DNA from: Paraglaciecola sp. L1A13
GTDB lineage: Bacteria > Pseudomonadota > Gammaproteobacteria > Enterobacterales > Alteromonadaceae
Assembly (NCBI RefSeq): GCF_009796745.1
Contig: NZ_CP047024.1
Span: 3,906,001-3,970,000, forward strand
Length of the DNA stretch: 64,000 nucleotides
Direction of reading: 5' to 3'
The notes below the pieces were generated by a model that did not search any database, was not told the DNA's origin, and saw only the letters and a list, made by a program, of their open reading frames with translations. Shown here one piece after another: positions 30,412-39,974 of this stretch. Within the stretch, counting starts at the first letter, position 1; every line of letters starts with the position of its first letter. Both the position numbers and the translations under genes were made by a program.

Positions 30412-32166
30412 CTAATTGACCAACTGAAGCTCAGCAAACTCACGATAAAGCGCATTACTGGCAATAAGCTCCTGGTGCTTGCCGATAGCAACAATTGTGC
30501 CCTGATCCATTACCACGATCCGATCAGCATTGATCACAGTAGATAATCTATGCGCAATAATTAAGGTGGTTTTACCGCGCATAAGTTCATCTAGCGCCAG
30601 TTTAATATACTGCTCGTTTGCTGCATCAAGGGAACTGGTCGCTTCATCGAGTAACAAGATGGGACGGTCTGCTAATATCGCTCGCGCAATAGAAATACGC
30701 TGCTTCTGTCCCCCAGATAAGCGCACACCTCGTTCACCTAGATAGGTTTGATAACCATCTGGCAACAAGGCAATAAATTCATCGGCTCTGGCCGCTTTTG
30801 CTGCAGCTTGCACATCTTCATCACTGGCGTCAGGACGTCCGTAGCGAATGTTATCCGCTACGCTAGAGGCGAAAATGACCGACTCCTGTGGCACAAGGGC
30901 AAACTGCCGACGCAGTATATCGAGATCGATTTGGGTGATGTCTACCCCTTCTAACGTAATCTGCCCCGCTTGAATGTCATAAAAACGCAGCAACAATTGA
31001 AACAAACTCGACTTGCCGGCACCGCTTGGGCCCACCAACGCAATTCGTTCACCCGCTTCAACGGCCAAGCTAATTTGTTGTAACGCTGGAACCCCCTCCC
31101 CCGTTGGATAGGTAAAATCCACCTCACAAAGGGTAAGATTACCAGCGACATAAGATGGCAATAGCTCAGGTTTTATAGGCTGTAACACGGTACTGCTGGT
31201 ATTCAGCAGCTCCATTAAACGCTCACTGGCCCCCGCCGCCTTTTGAATTTCACCAATCACTTCACTGATGGTCGCCACCGCGCCCCCCGCCATCACAGCA
31301 TAAAACATAAACGCAGTTAATTCCCCCGCGCTTAAGCTACTATTTAATACCTGCTGCGCGCCTAGCCAAGCTACAATGGTAATGGCCGTAATACTGATAC
31401 CCATAATACAAGACACCAATAACGCGCGAAAACGAATTCTACTTTTCGCTGCGTTCATCACATCTTCCACCCGCCCTTGGAACATACTTTTGTCTAGGTG
31501 CTCATGTGAATAGGCTTGAACGGTATGAATTTCATGTAACGACTCATCAACATACGCCCCTAAATCAGCAACTCTATCTTGGCTAGTGCGGGCGTAATAA
31601 CGCACTTTGGCCCCAAAGATACGAATAGGCAGCAACACAATGGGCACGGCTATTAACACATACAAGGTCAACATTGGGCTGGTAAATAACATCAGTAACA
31701 AGGCGCCAATAAAGGTAATACTTGCCCGCAACGCCATCGAAAGGCCCATGCCCACCACCGACTGTAATACGGTAGTGTCACTGGTAAATCGTGAGATGAC
31801 TTCACCGGTGCGGGTTTTTTCATAAAAAGCAGGAGGTAACGTCAGTAAATGGGCATATACCGACTGGCGTATATCCGCGCTAACCCTTTCCCCCAGCCAT
31901 ATCATAAGGTAAAAACGAAAGTATGCGGCCACACTGCCAAGCAGTGCGATAGCCATCACTAGCAGCATCATTTGGTTAAGTTTATCGGCATTATTCGCCA
32001 CGAAGCCTTCATCAACGACAATTTTTACCCCTTGGCCGAGCAATAACCAAGAGCCTGAGCCAACAATAAGCGCGGCAACCGCACAAATCACTTTAGCTTT
32101 ATAGGGAGCAAGCTGGCCAAATAACCAACGCATTAAGGTGAGGGTTTTTACAGTTTTCACAGGCAT
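30412..32166 (-). CDS. ABC exporter, fused membrane and ATPase domains
   Basis: A 584-aa half-transporter of the MsbA/LmrA type. Six TM helices occupy about residues 15-310. The ATPase domain (about 335-575) has Walker A GPSGAGKSS, signature LSGGQKQRISIARAIL, Walker B ILLLDEATSSLD and the H-loop in IIAHRLSTV. It likely works as a homodimer exporting a lipid, drug or peptide; the substrate cannot be inferred. I would not call it MsbA, because there is no lpxK neighbour. The start is ATG at 32166. It is followed by the deformylase gene. Confidence 0.93.
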   Translation of the reverse strand: MPVKTVKTLTLMRWLFGQLAPYKAKVICAVAALIVGSGSWLLLGQGVKIVVDEGFVANNADKLNQMMLLVMAIALLGSVAAYFRFYLMIWLGERVSADIRQSVYAHLLTLPPAFYEKTRTGEVISRFTSDTTVLQSVVGMGLSMALRASITFIGALLLMLFTSPMLTLYVLIAVPIVLLPIRIFGAKVRYYARTSQDRVADLGAYVDESLHEIHTVQAYSHEHLDKSMFQGRVEDVMNAAKSRIRFRALLVSCIMGISITAITIVAWLGAQQVLNSSLSAGELTAFMFYAVMAGGAVATISEVIGEIQKAAGASERLMELLNTSSTVLQPIKPELLPSYVAGNLTLCEVDFTYPTGEGVPALQQISLAVEAGERIALVGPSGAGKSSLFQLLLRFYDIQAGQITLEGVDITQIDLDILRRQFALVPQESVIFASSVADNIRYGRPDASDEDVQAAAKAARADEFIALLPDGYQTYLGERGVRLSGGQKQRISIARAILADRPILLLDEATSSLDAANEQYIKLALDELMRGKTTLIIAHRLSTVINADRIVVMDQGTIVAIGKHQELIASNALYREFAELQLVN

Positions 32167-32409
32167 CCTAATAATCTCAAGGAGAAAAATAACCGCTAAT
32201 CAGTTGATTACTTAATATTTATATTTTCACAAAAATAACTACAGACTATCTTGGGGCAAGTCTAGCTGATTTAAATGACACCTTAATATAATGTTAAGTT
32301 GTGCCCTTTAGGATGCGCCTACATTTAAATAACGCCTCATTCCAATAGGGTGTTTAACAATACGGTCATCCAGCAGAATGAAAATTCAAAACCGGCAGAT
32401 TTTATCAGC

Positions 32410-34050
32410 ATGAGTTTTATTCAACAGATAACAGGACGAGTGAAAACTTGGCAACTTAGTCCTCAACTGGCCATAATACTCAGCACATTTTTTGTCACTA
32501 TCTCGGGCAACAGCACTTTTTTTAGTCACGTGGAAGCGGTATACCCCTGGCCTGAAAATGCGCTATTTATCAGTTCAGTCGCCATGATGCTCTGGGCATT
32601 AACCAGCATAGTGTGCATTGTATTAAATTGGATGATGCCGGTGAAACTGGCTATTTCGATCCTACTGTTAACAAGTGCAGTATGCAGTTATTTCACCGAT
32701 GGTTTTGGGGTCATATTTGATCTAGAAATGATCCGTAACATGTTTGCTACCAATTCAGCTGAAGCAACAGACTTATTCAACATCGGCATGTTAGGCCACG
32801 TTACGCTATTTGGTGTGCTACCCAGTATATTTTTTAACGCCATCAGCATAAAAAAACAAACAAACCTAAAGGATTTTAAACGCCGCTCTGTTTTTACCGG
32901 CGTTACCTTGCTGAGCAGCGTTGCGATTATCGTCGCTAATATATTTGCTTTTAGCGGCCAGTACGCCAGCTTCTTTCGTGAACATAAACCTATTCGTTAC
33001 TACAGCAACCCTGTTCAACCCATGTATTCATTTGTCGCATTGGCCTTACAGAATTTGCGCGCAGTTTCGGCCACTGAATTTGTATTCGAAACAAGCCGAG
33101 CCGCTATCCCTGACACAGACTTACACCGTGAGTTAGTGATAGTCGTTGTGGGGGAAACAGCCCGAGCCGATCATTTTTCACTAAACGGCTATGCCCGTGA
33201 AACCAATCCACTACTGGCGAAAGAGAAAGACTTAGTGTCATTTAGCCAAATCAGTAGCTGCGGTACATCAACAGCTATATCGGTGCCATGTATGTTCTCA
33301 ATAATCGGCCGAGACGGCTTTGATGTAGGCAACAGTAACACCACTGAAAATGTTCTCGACATCGTTGCCAAAGCGGATATTAACGTACTGTGGCGTGATA
33401 ACAACTCTGATTCGAAAGGCGTCGCCGACCGCATACCTTACGTCAGTTTCAAAAATCAGGATACCAACCCAGTGTGTGACGATGAGTGTCGTGATGAAGG
33501 CATGCTCTATGGACTACAGGAATACATCGACGCCCAAGAACAAGACATTCTGATTGTGCTGCATCAAATGGGTAGTCATGGCCCAGCATACAGCAAGCGT
33601 TACCCGTCAGAGTTTGAAACGTTCACCCCAGCGTGCCAAACCAGCGAATTATCAATGTGTAGTAATCAAGAAATCATTAACGCCTACGACAATACTATTT
33701 TGTATACAGACTACTTTTTATCCAAAGTAATAGGCTTTTTAAAAAACAATACACCCAGATACGAAACGTCGATGATCTATGTGAGCGATCACGGCGAGTC
33801 ATTAGGAGAAAACAACGTTTATCTGCATGGCATGCCATATATGTTTGCCCCTGAAGCACAAACGCATGTGCCTTTGATTGTATGGGCCGGTGAGACTTCC
33901 GATGTAGACATCCCTAGGACGCGTGCCCTGAAAGATGTGCCCAATTCTCATGACGCGCTGGCTCAGGCTATTTTACAAAGTATGGAAGTGGAATCAGACG
34001 TAGCGTTGACCCCGTCGCCGCCACTGCTAGCCATGAAACCAGAAGATTAG
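32410..34050 (+). CDS. eptA: Lipid A phosphoethanolamine transferase
   Basis: A 546-aa inner-membrane enzyme that moves phosphoethanolamine from phosphatidylethanolamine to lipid A, releasing diacylglycerol; it lowers surface charge and gives resistance to cationic peptides. Five N-terminal TM helices (to about residue 165) precede a periplasmic alkaline-phosphatase-like domain. Metal and nucleophile motifs are VVGETARADHFSLNGY, the nucleophile Thr in SSCGTSTAISVPC, and SDHGESLGEN. Paired cysteines in the domain fit the family's disulfides. ATG at 32410 gives the usual length; a GTG at 32350 would add 20 residues. The nearby dgkA and PAP2 genes fit a lipid-A-linked set. Confidence 0.93.
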   Translation: MSFIQQITGRVKTWQLSPQLAIILSTFFVTISGNSTFFSHVEAVYPWPENALFISSVAMMLWALTSIVCIVLNWMMPVKLAISILLLTSAVCSYFTDGFGVIFDLEMIRNMFATNSAEATDLFNIGMLGHVTLFGVLPSIFFNAISIKKQTNLKDFKRRSVFTGVTLLSSVAIIVANIFAFSGQYASFFREHKPIRYYSNPVQPMYSFVALALQNLRAVSATEFVFETSRAAIPDTDLHRELVIVVVGETARADHFSLNGYARETNPLLAKEKDLVSFSQISSCGTSTAISVPCMFSIIGRDGFDVGNSNTTENVLDIVAKADINVLWRDNNSDSKGVADRIPYVSFKNQDTNPVCDDECRDEGMLYGLQEYIDAQEQDILIVLHQMGSHGPAYSKRYPSEFETFTPACQTSELSMCSNQEIINAYDNTILYTDYFLSKVIGFLKNNTPRYETSMIYVSDHGESLGENNVYLHGMPYMFAPEAQTHVPLIVWAGETSDVDIPRTRALKDVPNSHDALAQAILQSMEVESDVALTPSPPLLAMKPED

Positions 34051-34176
34051 AATTCACGGCATTAGGAGGTGAAATACCGGTATAAACCAGACAGTCCGCA
34101 GAGTAATCAAGGACCTTTAAACGGTCCCCTGCTAAAATGATGTTTGGTTCGCCAAAATCCGCCTTAGCAGATTGGC

Positions 34177-36234
34177 TTAGTGATTTGCAGTGAACCGAAA
34201 ATTCAACATCTCGTTAGCCGGTATGGGTTGACTAAAATAATACCCTTGTATTAAGTCGCACCCGAGTTCACCCAATAGCGTGAGTTGTTCATGGGTTTCA
34301 ACGCCTTCAGCCACCACCAGTAAATCCAAACTGTGGGCCATGGCTATGGTTGCTTTTACCAGGTCAAAATCTTCCTTTTCCAAGGTTATCCCGTTAATAA
34401 AACTTCGGTCTATTTTTAATATATCAAACGAATATTGGCGTAAATAACTGAGTGATGAATATCCTGTTCCAAAATCATCCATTGATAATTTGACTCCCAG
34501 CTTATGGATTTCATCTAACGCATCATCAATATAAGAGTTACCGATCATTAAAATCCCTTCGGTAATTTCAAATTCTAAGCTATCAGGTTTAATACCTTCT
34601 TCACTAAGGGATTTTTTGATAAAACTAATGAGTTCTTTATCCCTAAATTGTCGCGGAGATAGATTAACCGCCATGGTGTAATTTCGTTGATGAACGTTTC
34701 GCCACTCATTTAAGAATTTGAGGGCCTGCTCAACAACATACTTGCCAATAGGCACAATTAATCCGGTATGTTCCGCGATAGGAATAAACTCATCTGGCGT
34801 CACATTACCTAAGGTTGGATTGCGCCAGCGAAGTAAGGCTTCGGCACCAATAACTCGTCCATTTTTGACATCAATTTTGGGCTGATAATAGACTTCAAAT
34901 TCGTTATTTTCTAACGCATGACTCATCTGCCCCTCTATTTCAAAACGGCGTAACATAATATCGTTCATTTTTTTGGTAAAAAATGAATAGGTATTGCGTC
35001 CTAGTAATTTTGATTGATACATTGCGGCATCGGCATTACGTAGCAAATCAGAGGTACTATTACCGTTTTCAGGATAGGTAACTATGCCGATACTTAAGGT
35101 CAGAATGAGCTCTTTGCCATCAATTTGAAAAGGTTCACGAAATATTTTAAGTAAATGTTCAGCAATTTCAATTGCGTCACGATCATTTACCAACGCGCGT
35201 AGCAACACAATAAATTCATCACCACCTAAACGACCGACAGTGTCTGCTTTGCGTAATGCGAGTGTTAATCTATTGGAGGCTTCTATCAGTAGTTTATCGC
35301 CCACTTCATGGCCTAATGAATCATTTACCTTTTTAAAATCGTCTAAATCTAAAAATAACAACGCGACTTTTTCGCGATTTCTTTTCGCTTCCTCAATCAT
35401 TTGCGTTAAACGGTCGAGGGATAAAAAACGATTGGGTAATAAGGTTAAGCTATCAAAATATGCATGTTGCCGTATTTTTTCCGCAGCTTTATGTTGTTCA
35501 GTAATATCTCGAACAATGATTACGACTTGCTTAAACGCTTTTAAGTGGCTAAGTCTTGCTTCAAAGTAACTCACGCCATTGGGCATAGTTAACTCATACT
35601 CAAAACTCGCCCCTCCCCCGTGAGACATTGCTTTCGTATTGTAAACTTTAAACTTTCTAGCAACCTTATCAGGAAATAAGTCTTTTATCGTTTTACCAAT
35701 AAATTCCTTTGGTGCAGCGTAGAGATCTTTGTTATCGCCCGCGTGATAATCAATGATAGTGCCATCTTCTTCAATTAAGAAAAACCTATCAGGAGTCGCT
35801 TCAAACACAGCTTCAAGCATATTTTCTTTAAATTTCGCTTGAGCTTGAGCTTGTCTTACCTCTGCCAAGTTAATATCAATACAATACATTTCGTGTTTGT
35901 TATATTCATTGGTAAACAATACATGACTTGAAAAGACGCTTACATCATCACCACTTTTATTGCACAACGTGATTTCAGCTGCAGGAATTTTGATACCCTG
36001 TTCGAGCCAATCTTTGTGCGCAGAGACGACAAATTGACGCATATGCTCAGGGAAAATGATGTCTTCTAGTTTTTTGCCTAAGGCCTCTTTTTCGGTGTAA
36101 CCGTAAAGTAATTCGCTACCCAAATTCCAATAAATAACCCTGCGCTCTTCATCGTATCCTTGCACAGAAAGAACATCCACCGCATCAAATAATTGGTAAA
36201 CAGCATCTTTTATGGCTTTTTCAGGGATTAACAT
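34177..36234 (-). CDS. PAS-PAS-GGDEF-EAL cyclic-di-GMP regulator
   Basis: A 685-aa cytoplasmic sensor. Two PAS domains (about residues 10-125 and 135-255) precede a GGDEF domain (about 270-425) with an intact GGDEF motif (RLGGDEFIVLL), then an EAL domain (about 440-680) with GAEALLRWRNP, FEITEGILM, DDFGTGYSSL and LKIDRSFI. Both catalytic motifs are complete, so it may make and/or break cyclic-di-GMP. There is no TM segment, so the PAS domains probably sense an intracellular cue. It is convergent with eptA; no target gene is evident. Confidence 0.94.
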   Translation of the reverse strand: MLIPEKAIKDAVYQLFDAVDVLSVQGYDEERRVIYWNLGSELLYGYTEKEALGKKLEDIIFPEHMRQFVVSAHKDWLEQGIKIPAAEITLCNKSGDDVSVFSSHVLFTNEYNKHEMYCIDINLAEVRQAQAQAKFKENMLEAVFEATPDRFFLIEEDGTIIDYHAGDNKDLYAAPKEFIGKTIKDLFPDKVARKFKVYNTKAMSHGGGASFEYELTMPNGVSYFEARLSHLKAFKQVVIIVRDITEQHKAAEKIRQHAYFDSLTLLPNRFLSLDRLTQMIEEAKRNREKVALLFLDLDDFKKVNDSLGHEVGDKLLIEASNRLTLALRKADTVGRLGGDEFIVLLRALVNDRDAIEIAEHLLKIFREPFQIDGKELILTLSIGIVTYPENGNSTSDLLRNADAAMYQSKLLGRNTYSFFTKKMNDIMLRRFEIEGQMSHALENNEFEVYYQPKIDVKNGRVIGAEALLRWRNPTLGNVTPDEFIPIAEHTGLIVPIGKYVVEQALKFLNEWRNVHQRNYTMAVNLSPRQFRDKELISFIKKSLSEEGIKPDSLEFEITEGILMIGNSYIDDALDEIHKLGVKLSMDDFGTGYSSLSYLRQYSFDILKIDRSFINGITLEKEDFDLVKATIAMAHSLDLLVVAEGVETHEQLTLLGELGCDLIQGYYFSQPIPANEMLNFRFTANH

Positions 36235-36621
36235 ATCGCTAAATTAACTGCCTATTGATTTGACGGAATAAACAATGTTCTATCTCGCTACATAAATTAA
36301 TAATCTATATTGCGTCTTAAAACAAGAATTTGATAACAAAAATGCTTAATAATAATACTGAAAGGATAAACGCTATATATGATCTACGCAATGCGCAACA
36401 GACTGATTTAGAACTGTAATCTAGAAGAAATAGGAGGTCAATAAATTAACCACTAGATTTATCGAGATGTCCATGTGTTTAATTATGTATTAACAACAAA
36501 ACACCTGTTAAAGCGCAATTTCTATACATTAAAGGGCCATTTAGGAGATAGTAATCCAATATGCATCACCGTTAGGCTGCGATTTGAACTCTGTGACCTT
36601 CAATTGAATGCTCTAGCGCGC
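36235..36621. other. AT-rich intergenic region, nothing recognised
   Basis: 387 bases upstream of the PAS-GGDEF-EAL gene and downstream of dgkA (both minus strand). It contains a perfect AGGAGG (36432-36437) that is not followed by a usable frame. No terminator, RNA gene or coding frame of plausible composition was found. Confidence 0.4.
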
Positions 36622-37005
36622 TTAAAGCATATATCGCCAAAGCGCTTCTCCCCAGACCAACAAGGCGATAACCATAGCGATAAAGACCCCAGACGAGCCC
36701 ATATCTTTGGCACGGCCAATAAGAGGATGGTGCTCAAGGGATACACTGTCGGCCAGCGCTTCCAATGCAGAGTTAATCATTTCTGCGAATAACAAAAATA
36801 GCAAACTGATGATTAAGGCTAGCCAATGAAATGCGGATTGCTTAAGTATCAATGAGCATGGCAATAATAGCGCACACAATACAAGTTCTTGCCTAAATGC
36901 CGATTCGAATAACCACGCCGCTTTAAAACCTTGAAAAGAACACTGCGTGGCTTTAGCAATCCGGCGCCAGCCAGTACCGTTTAATTTATTTGATGAAATA
37001 TGCAT
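36622..37005 (-). CDS. dgkA: Diacylglycerol kinase
   Basis: A 127-aa integral membrane kinase that converts diacylglycerol to phosphatidic acid. The family pattern is clear: N-terminal amphipathic part ending with ESAFRQE, three TM helices, and the catalytic block AEMINSALEALADSV with HPLIGRAKDMGSSGVF. DgkA removes the diacylglycerol released when EptA uses phosphatidylethanolamine (eptA lies 2.6 kb away on the other strand). The start is ATG at 37005, 39 bases after the PAP2 gene stop, suggesting co-transcription. Confidence 0.96.
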   Translation of the reverse strand: MHISSNKLNGTGWRRIAKATQCSFQGFKAAWLFESAFRQELVLCALLLPCSLILKQSAFHWLALIISLLFLLFAEMINSALEALADSVSLEHHPLIGRAKDMGSSGVFIAMVIALLVWGEALWRYML

Positions 37006-37044
37006 ATATGCCTAATGATGAAGAGGATAAATTAACAGAATGTA

Positions 37045-37755
37045 TCAGTGATTAATGTCTATTTGGGCGGGTTCACCACGGGTGAAATAGCCCCAATAAA
37101 GTAACGCACACACACCCCAGCAAATAAGTGCACTAGCAATATCATGAGATAAAAAATGTGCCCCACGTAATTGCTGATCGACGCCAAATATCGCCCCAAG
37201 GAACGCTCCTGGCAAAAACCATAGATTGTAGGATGACGATTGGGGGGATTTACACCGCCAAACCTTAGCGGCAAAATACAGACTAAAAAAAGCATAACCG
37301 CCTGAGGCATGACCCGCAGGAAAACAATGTCCTGTGACTAAATTGCTAGCAAATATATCGTACAAATAGACTGGCGGCCTATCCCCACCGAATCCCTGTA
37401 TATCCCAAGGGCAAGGCAGCGTTGTGAAGCCTTTTAAAAACGACACGATCCCAATAGCACTTAACGTCGCCACGCACACATAGGCACCAACCTTGCGTTG
37501 CCATGGTTGCCATAAAGCGCGCCAATAGCTAACAATCGTCAGGCTTAAGAGTGATAGCATCACAATGATCACCAAATAGCGCCCGCCTTTATGGGCAACT
37601 GCGTCTAACCACCAATTATTTTTCGACTGCCAATTATCGGTATAAATGTACAGTTTTGTCGCTAACCATTCATCAATACCACTCAGTTGAAAAGTCACCA
37701 TAAGCAGCAAGCCTAGGCCGAAGAAGAAGAAAAAAAATAAAAATGAGCGCGTCAA
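37045..37755 (-). CDS. PAP2 superfamily membrane phosphatase
   Basis: A 236-aa integral membrane phosphatase. PAP2 motifs are seen as KGFTTLPCPWDIQG (position of motif 1), CFPAGHASGGYAF (motif 2, catalytic His) and LRGAHFLSHD (motif 3). About six TM helices are predicted, the first of them unusually Phe-rich. Substrates in the family include phosphatidic acid, undecaprenyl pyrophosphate and lipid A phosphate. The start is TTG at 37755 with AGGG upstream. It sits between a membrane protein gene and dgkA on the same strand (74- and 39-base gaps). Confidence 0.88.
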   Translation of the reverse strand: MTRSFLFFFFFFGLGLLLMVTFQLSGIDEWLATKLYIYTDNWQSKNNWWLDAVAHKGGRYLVIIVMLSLLSLTIVSYWRALWQPWQRKVGAYVCVATLSAIGIVSFLKGFTTLPCPWDIQGFGGDRPPVYLYDIFASNLVTGHCFPAGHASGGYAFFSLYFAAKVWRCKSPQSSSYNLWFLPGAFLGAIFGVDQQLRGAHFLSHDIASALICWGVCALLYWGYFTRGEPAQIDINH

Positions 37756-37829
37756 AATACCAGCCCTAAGGATGAAACAACGACCGCCAGTTTATATGGC
37801 AATTATTAACACAGACTTAGGAAGAAGAC

Positions 37830-38528
37830 TTAAGGTCGCGATTTAATGGGGACTGAAGACACCTTTGGATCTGAATTCAACATGGCTAGCACTAAAACGA
37901 AAAAGCATAAGACTAGGTTGAAAAGTGGGATCTGCAAAACTGGCGGCATAAGATAAATAAGCAAAACCGCAGGGATCCAAACCAACCAATTAGTAACTAT
38001 TGTGGTCGGCAAATAGAGTAAAAGTAAGCGGCTATCTAGGGTCTGCAAAAAATCTTTAAAACTAAATTGCGCATCTTTAAACTGATAACTTAAGGTCAAA
38101 AGTGGACACGTCAGTAAAGCACTAAATACAAACTGATCAAATGCGGTTTTCTTTATAAGGGTGGCAATGTCAGTATCATTACCAAATAGGACAATTTGTA
38201 AGCCATAGAAGGTATCCACCAGCCAGCCCATCATTGCCCACAGGCAGCAATAGAACACCAGCTGACTTTTAGGTTTAAAGCTAATCTGCCCCGTGCTCAA
38301 TAAATATAAATAAGGTAATAGCCCACCAAAAAAAGCCGTCGAAACCACCGCATAGCTGGCGCCATGTTGTGCTTTTAAATGACCAAAAAAATTAAACACC
38401 GGCAGACTTGCTGGCCAATAAAAGTAGCTTAATCCAATCCCTAAAGCGATAACTTGCAAACATATCGCGGGAATGAAATTTACTTTTAAAGCGCGCCGGA
38501 TATTAGCGAAAAGTAGCGATTTATTCAT
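37830..38528 (-). CDS. Multi-pass membrane protein, faintly Mpv17-like
   Basis: A 232-aa protein with five or six hydrophobic helices. I do not recognise it with certainty. The stretches KKTAFDQFVF and PPVLQIPLFNLVL resemble the DQ and NF blocks of Mpv17/PMP22 proteins, but this is a weak eye-level match. The ATG at 38528 is chosen over a TTG at 38537. It is probably the first gene of an operon with the PAP2 and dgkA genes, so a role in membrane lipid handling is possible. Confidence 0.65.
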   Translation of the reverse strand: MNKSLLFANIRRALKVNFIPAICLQVIALGIGLSYFYWPASLPVFNFFGHLKAQHGASYAVVSTAFFGGLLPYLYLLSTGQISFKPKSQLVFYCCLWAMMGWLVDTFYGLQIVLFGNDTDIATLIKKTAFDQFVFSALLTCPLLTLSYQFKDAQFSFKDFLQTLDSRLLLLYLPTTIVTNWLVWIPAVLLIYLMPPVLQIPLFNLVLCFFVLVLAMLNSDPKVSSVPIKSRP

Positions 38529-38710
38529 AATTAGCAAGGCTTGAGTCAGTAAAAAAGAGTTGAGATAAAATAAGGTCGTAATCAGCGAAGATTAGCTAAA
38601 GCGATGGTCACCTTATCAGTTTCTTGATGGTGTACTGGTTCCTGTTGCTATTCAATCACAATAGCGAATTCCATAACTCTTGTGAGGGTAAACGCAAGAA
38701 CGAAATGACC

Positions 38711-38743
38711 AAGAGTGTCACACATTTATTGTGTGTCACTCTT
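38711..38743. repeat. 13-bp inverted repeat
   Basis: AAGAGTGTCACAC, a 7-base loop, GTGTGTCACTCTT: a 13-bp stem with one internal mismatch. It lies 66 bases past the stop of the kinase-like gene but has only a weak T run on either strand, so it may be a poor terminator or a protein-binding site. Confidence 0.6.
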
Positions 38744-38808
38744 TACCATGCGCCATTATTTATCATCACGTAATCGAGAATGAGCAAAGGAATGCGAGCA
38801 GTTATACA

Positions 38809-39840
38809 TTACCTTGCCAGTGCTAACGACGTTTGCGCCTGCATAAAGTCATTTATTTTAACATGCTCAGGGCTCCAGCCTTGCAGGAAACGATTAAAAT
38901 CAGCCCAAGCTAACGGTACCAACTTTCGCCATTCTTGTTCTAGTTCATATACCCAAACCGTATTATCAGGCACTGAATCCGTGATAGCCTGATTATTAAC
39001 ATTATCCCCACTGGTTTTCGCAACATTACCGTGAAGTAACACGCTTTTTAGCTGTGCGAAATAGTAGTCAATATACGCATCATGTTTTGCCCTCAACTCC
39101 CCATCAGGTAAACAACTGCCCAAAAAATACATCACGTCTTTAATACCCGCGCCTCGACCAACATATTGAAAATCCACTGCCGCCACGCGACCATCGTCAC
39201 TAAAACAAAAATTAGCTAACTTGGCGTCACCGTGTAAAAGCGTTTTAAAACGCGCACTATTTAACGCCCTATCTATTTGTTCAGCGCTATCTTTCAATGG
39301 ACCGTCTGGCATCGCATTGTATTCAGCTTGGCGGGTCGCTAAATACCAATAACAACCTACAGGCCACAATTCAGGCGTAGTGATGTGTAAAAAACGGCCA
39401 TGAAAATGCGCTAACCAGTTCAGCACTATGTTAACTTGCTGGTCACTTGCAGTGTTAAAGGTAAAGCTAAAACCACTGGATGTTAAGTCTTCCATCAGCA
39501 ATGTTTGCTGCTCAGTATGAACCGAGTCTTTAATTAGGGTGATATAATCAGGCACGTAACACTTGTCATAACAAAAGGCAGCATAATGCTGATAAAAATC
39601 TGCCTCGGTTCGATATGAATCAACTTTACGCTGATGTCCCACATCACTGTGCCAGCCCCTGGGATGATTCACCTCAGATGGCGGTTTAATATGTTTAACA
39701 ATGATATTTTTATCGCGTTTAGGGCTGTAATAACGAGCAATCTCACCATAATTACTCCACAACTTTTGCAACGTTTGTACTTTATACAGCTGGGGATCAT
39801 CGCAGTAGCGCTGAATCTGTTGCAAGACTAGTGTGTTCAT
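38809..39840 (-). CDS. Kinase-like protein of the CHK/aminoglycoside-phosphotransferase group
   Basis: A 343-aa small-molecule kinase-like protein. The catalytic loop LLHGDAKLANFCF (about residue 207) and AAVDFQYVGRGAGIKDV resemble the ecdysteroid-kinase-like (CHK) subgroup of choline-kinase-fold enzymes. The substrate is unknown. ATG at 39840 is chosen because a full AGGAGG lies five bases upstream; a longer frame starting at 39894 lacks this. There is no partner gene. It is transcribed after the secreted nuclease gene but behind a terminator. Confidence 0.82.
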   Translation of the reverse strand: MNTLVLQQIQRYCDDPQLYKVQTLQKLWSNYGEIARYYSPKRDKNIIVKHIKPPSEVNHPRGWHSDVGHQRKVDSYRTEADFYQHYAAFCYDKCYVPDYITLIKDSVHTEQQTLLMEDLTSSGFSFTFNTASDQQVNIVLNWLAHFHGRFLHITTPELWPVGCYWYLATRQAEYNAMPDGPLKDSAEQIDRALNSARFKTLLHGDAKLANFCFSDDGRVAAVDFQYVGRGAGIKDVMYFLGSCLPDGELRAKHDAYIDYYFAQLKSVLLHGNVAKTSGDNVNNQAITDSVPDNTVWVYELEQEWRKLVPLAWADFNRFLQGWSPEHVKINDFMQAQTSLALAR

Positions 39841-39908
39841 ATTCCTCCTATACTTTTTTGCGCTCTGTTCAAATCTATTGTTCAAGCATAACAAATGCTA
39901 TAGAACTG

Positions 39909-39931
39909 AAAAAGGGGCGAATAACGCCCCT
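39909..39931 (-). terminator. Rho-independent terminator after the secreted endonuclease gene
   Basis: GGGGCG, AATAA loop, CGCCCC (39914-39930), with TTTTTC following on the minus strand. It is 44 bases past the endonuclease stop. Confidence 0.85.
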
Positions 39932-39974
39932 GGTAATTGACTAATCAAGATAATTTACTGGGTAAAACGAATTC

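Noticed and set aside
30412..32166. Naming the ABC exporter MsbA
   Set aside because: The fold agrees, but the gene has no lpxK neighbour and half-transporters of this type are common, so the substrate is left open.
36475..36792. 105-codon plus-strand frame
   Set aside because: It overlaps dgkA on the other strand, which is clearly the real gene, and it has no start signal.
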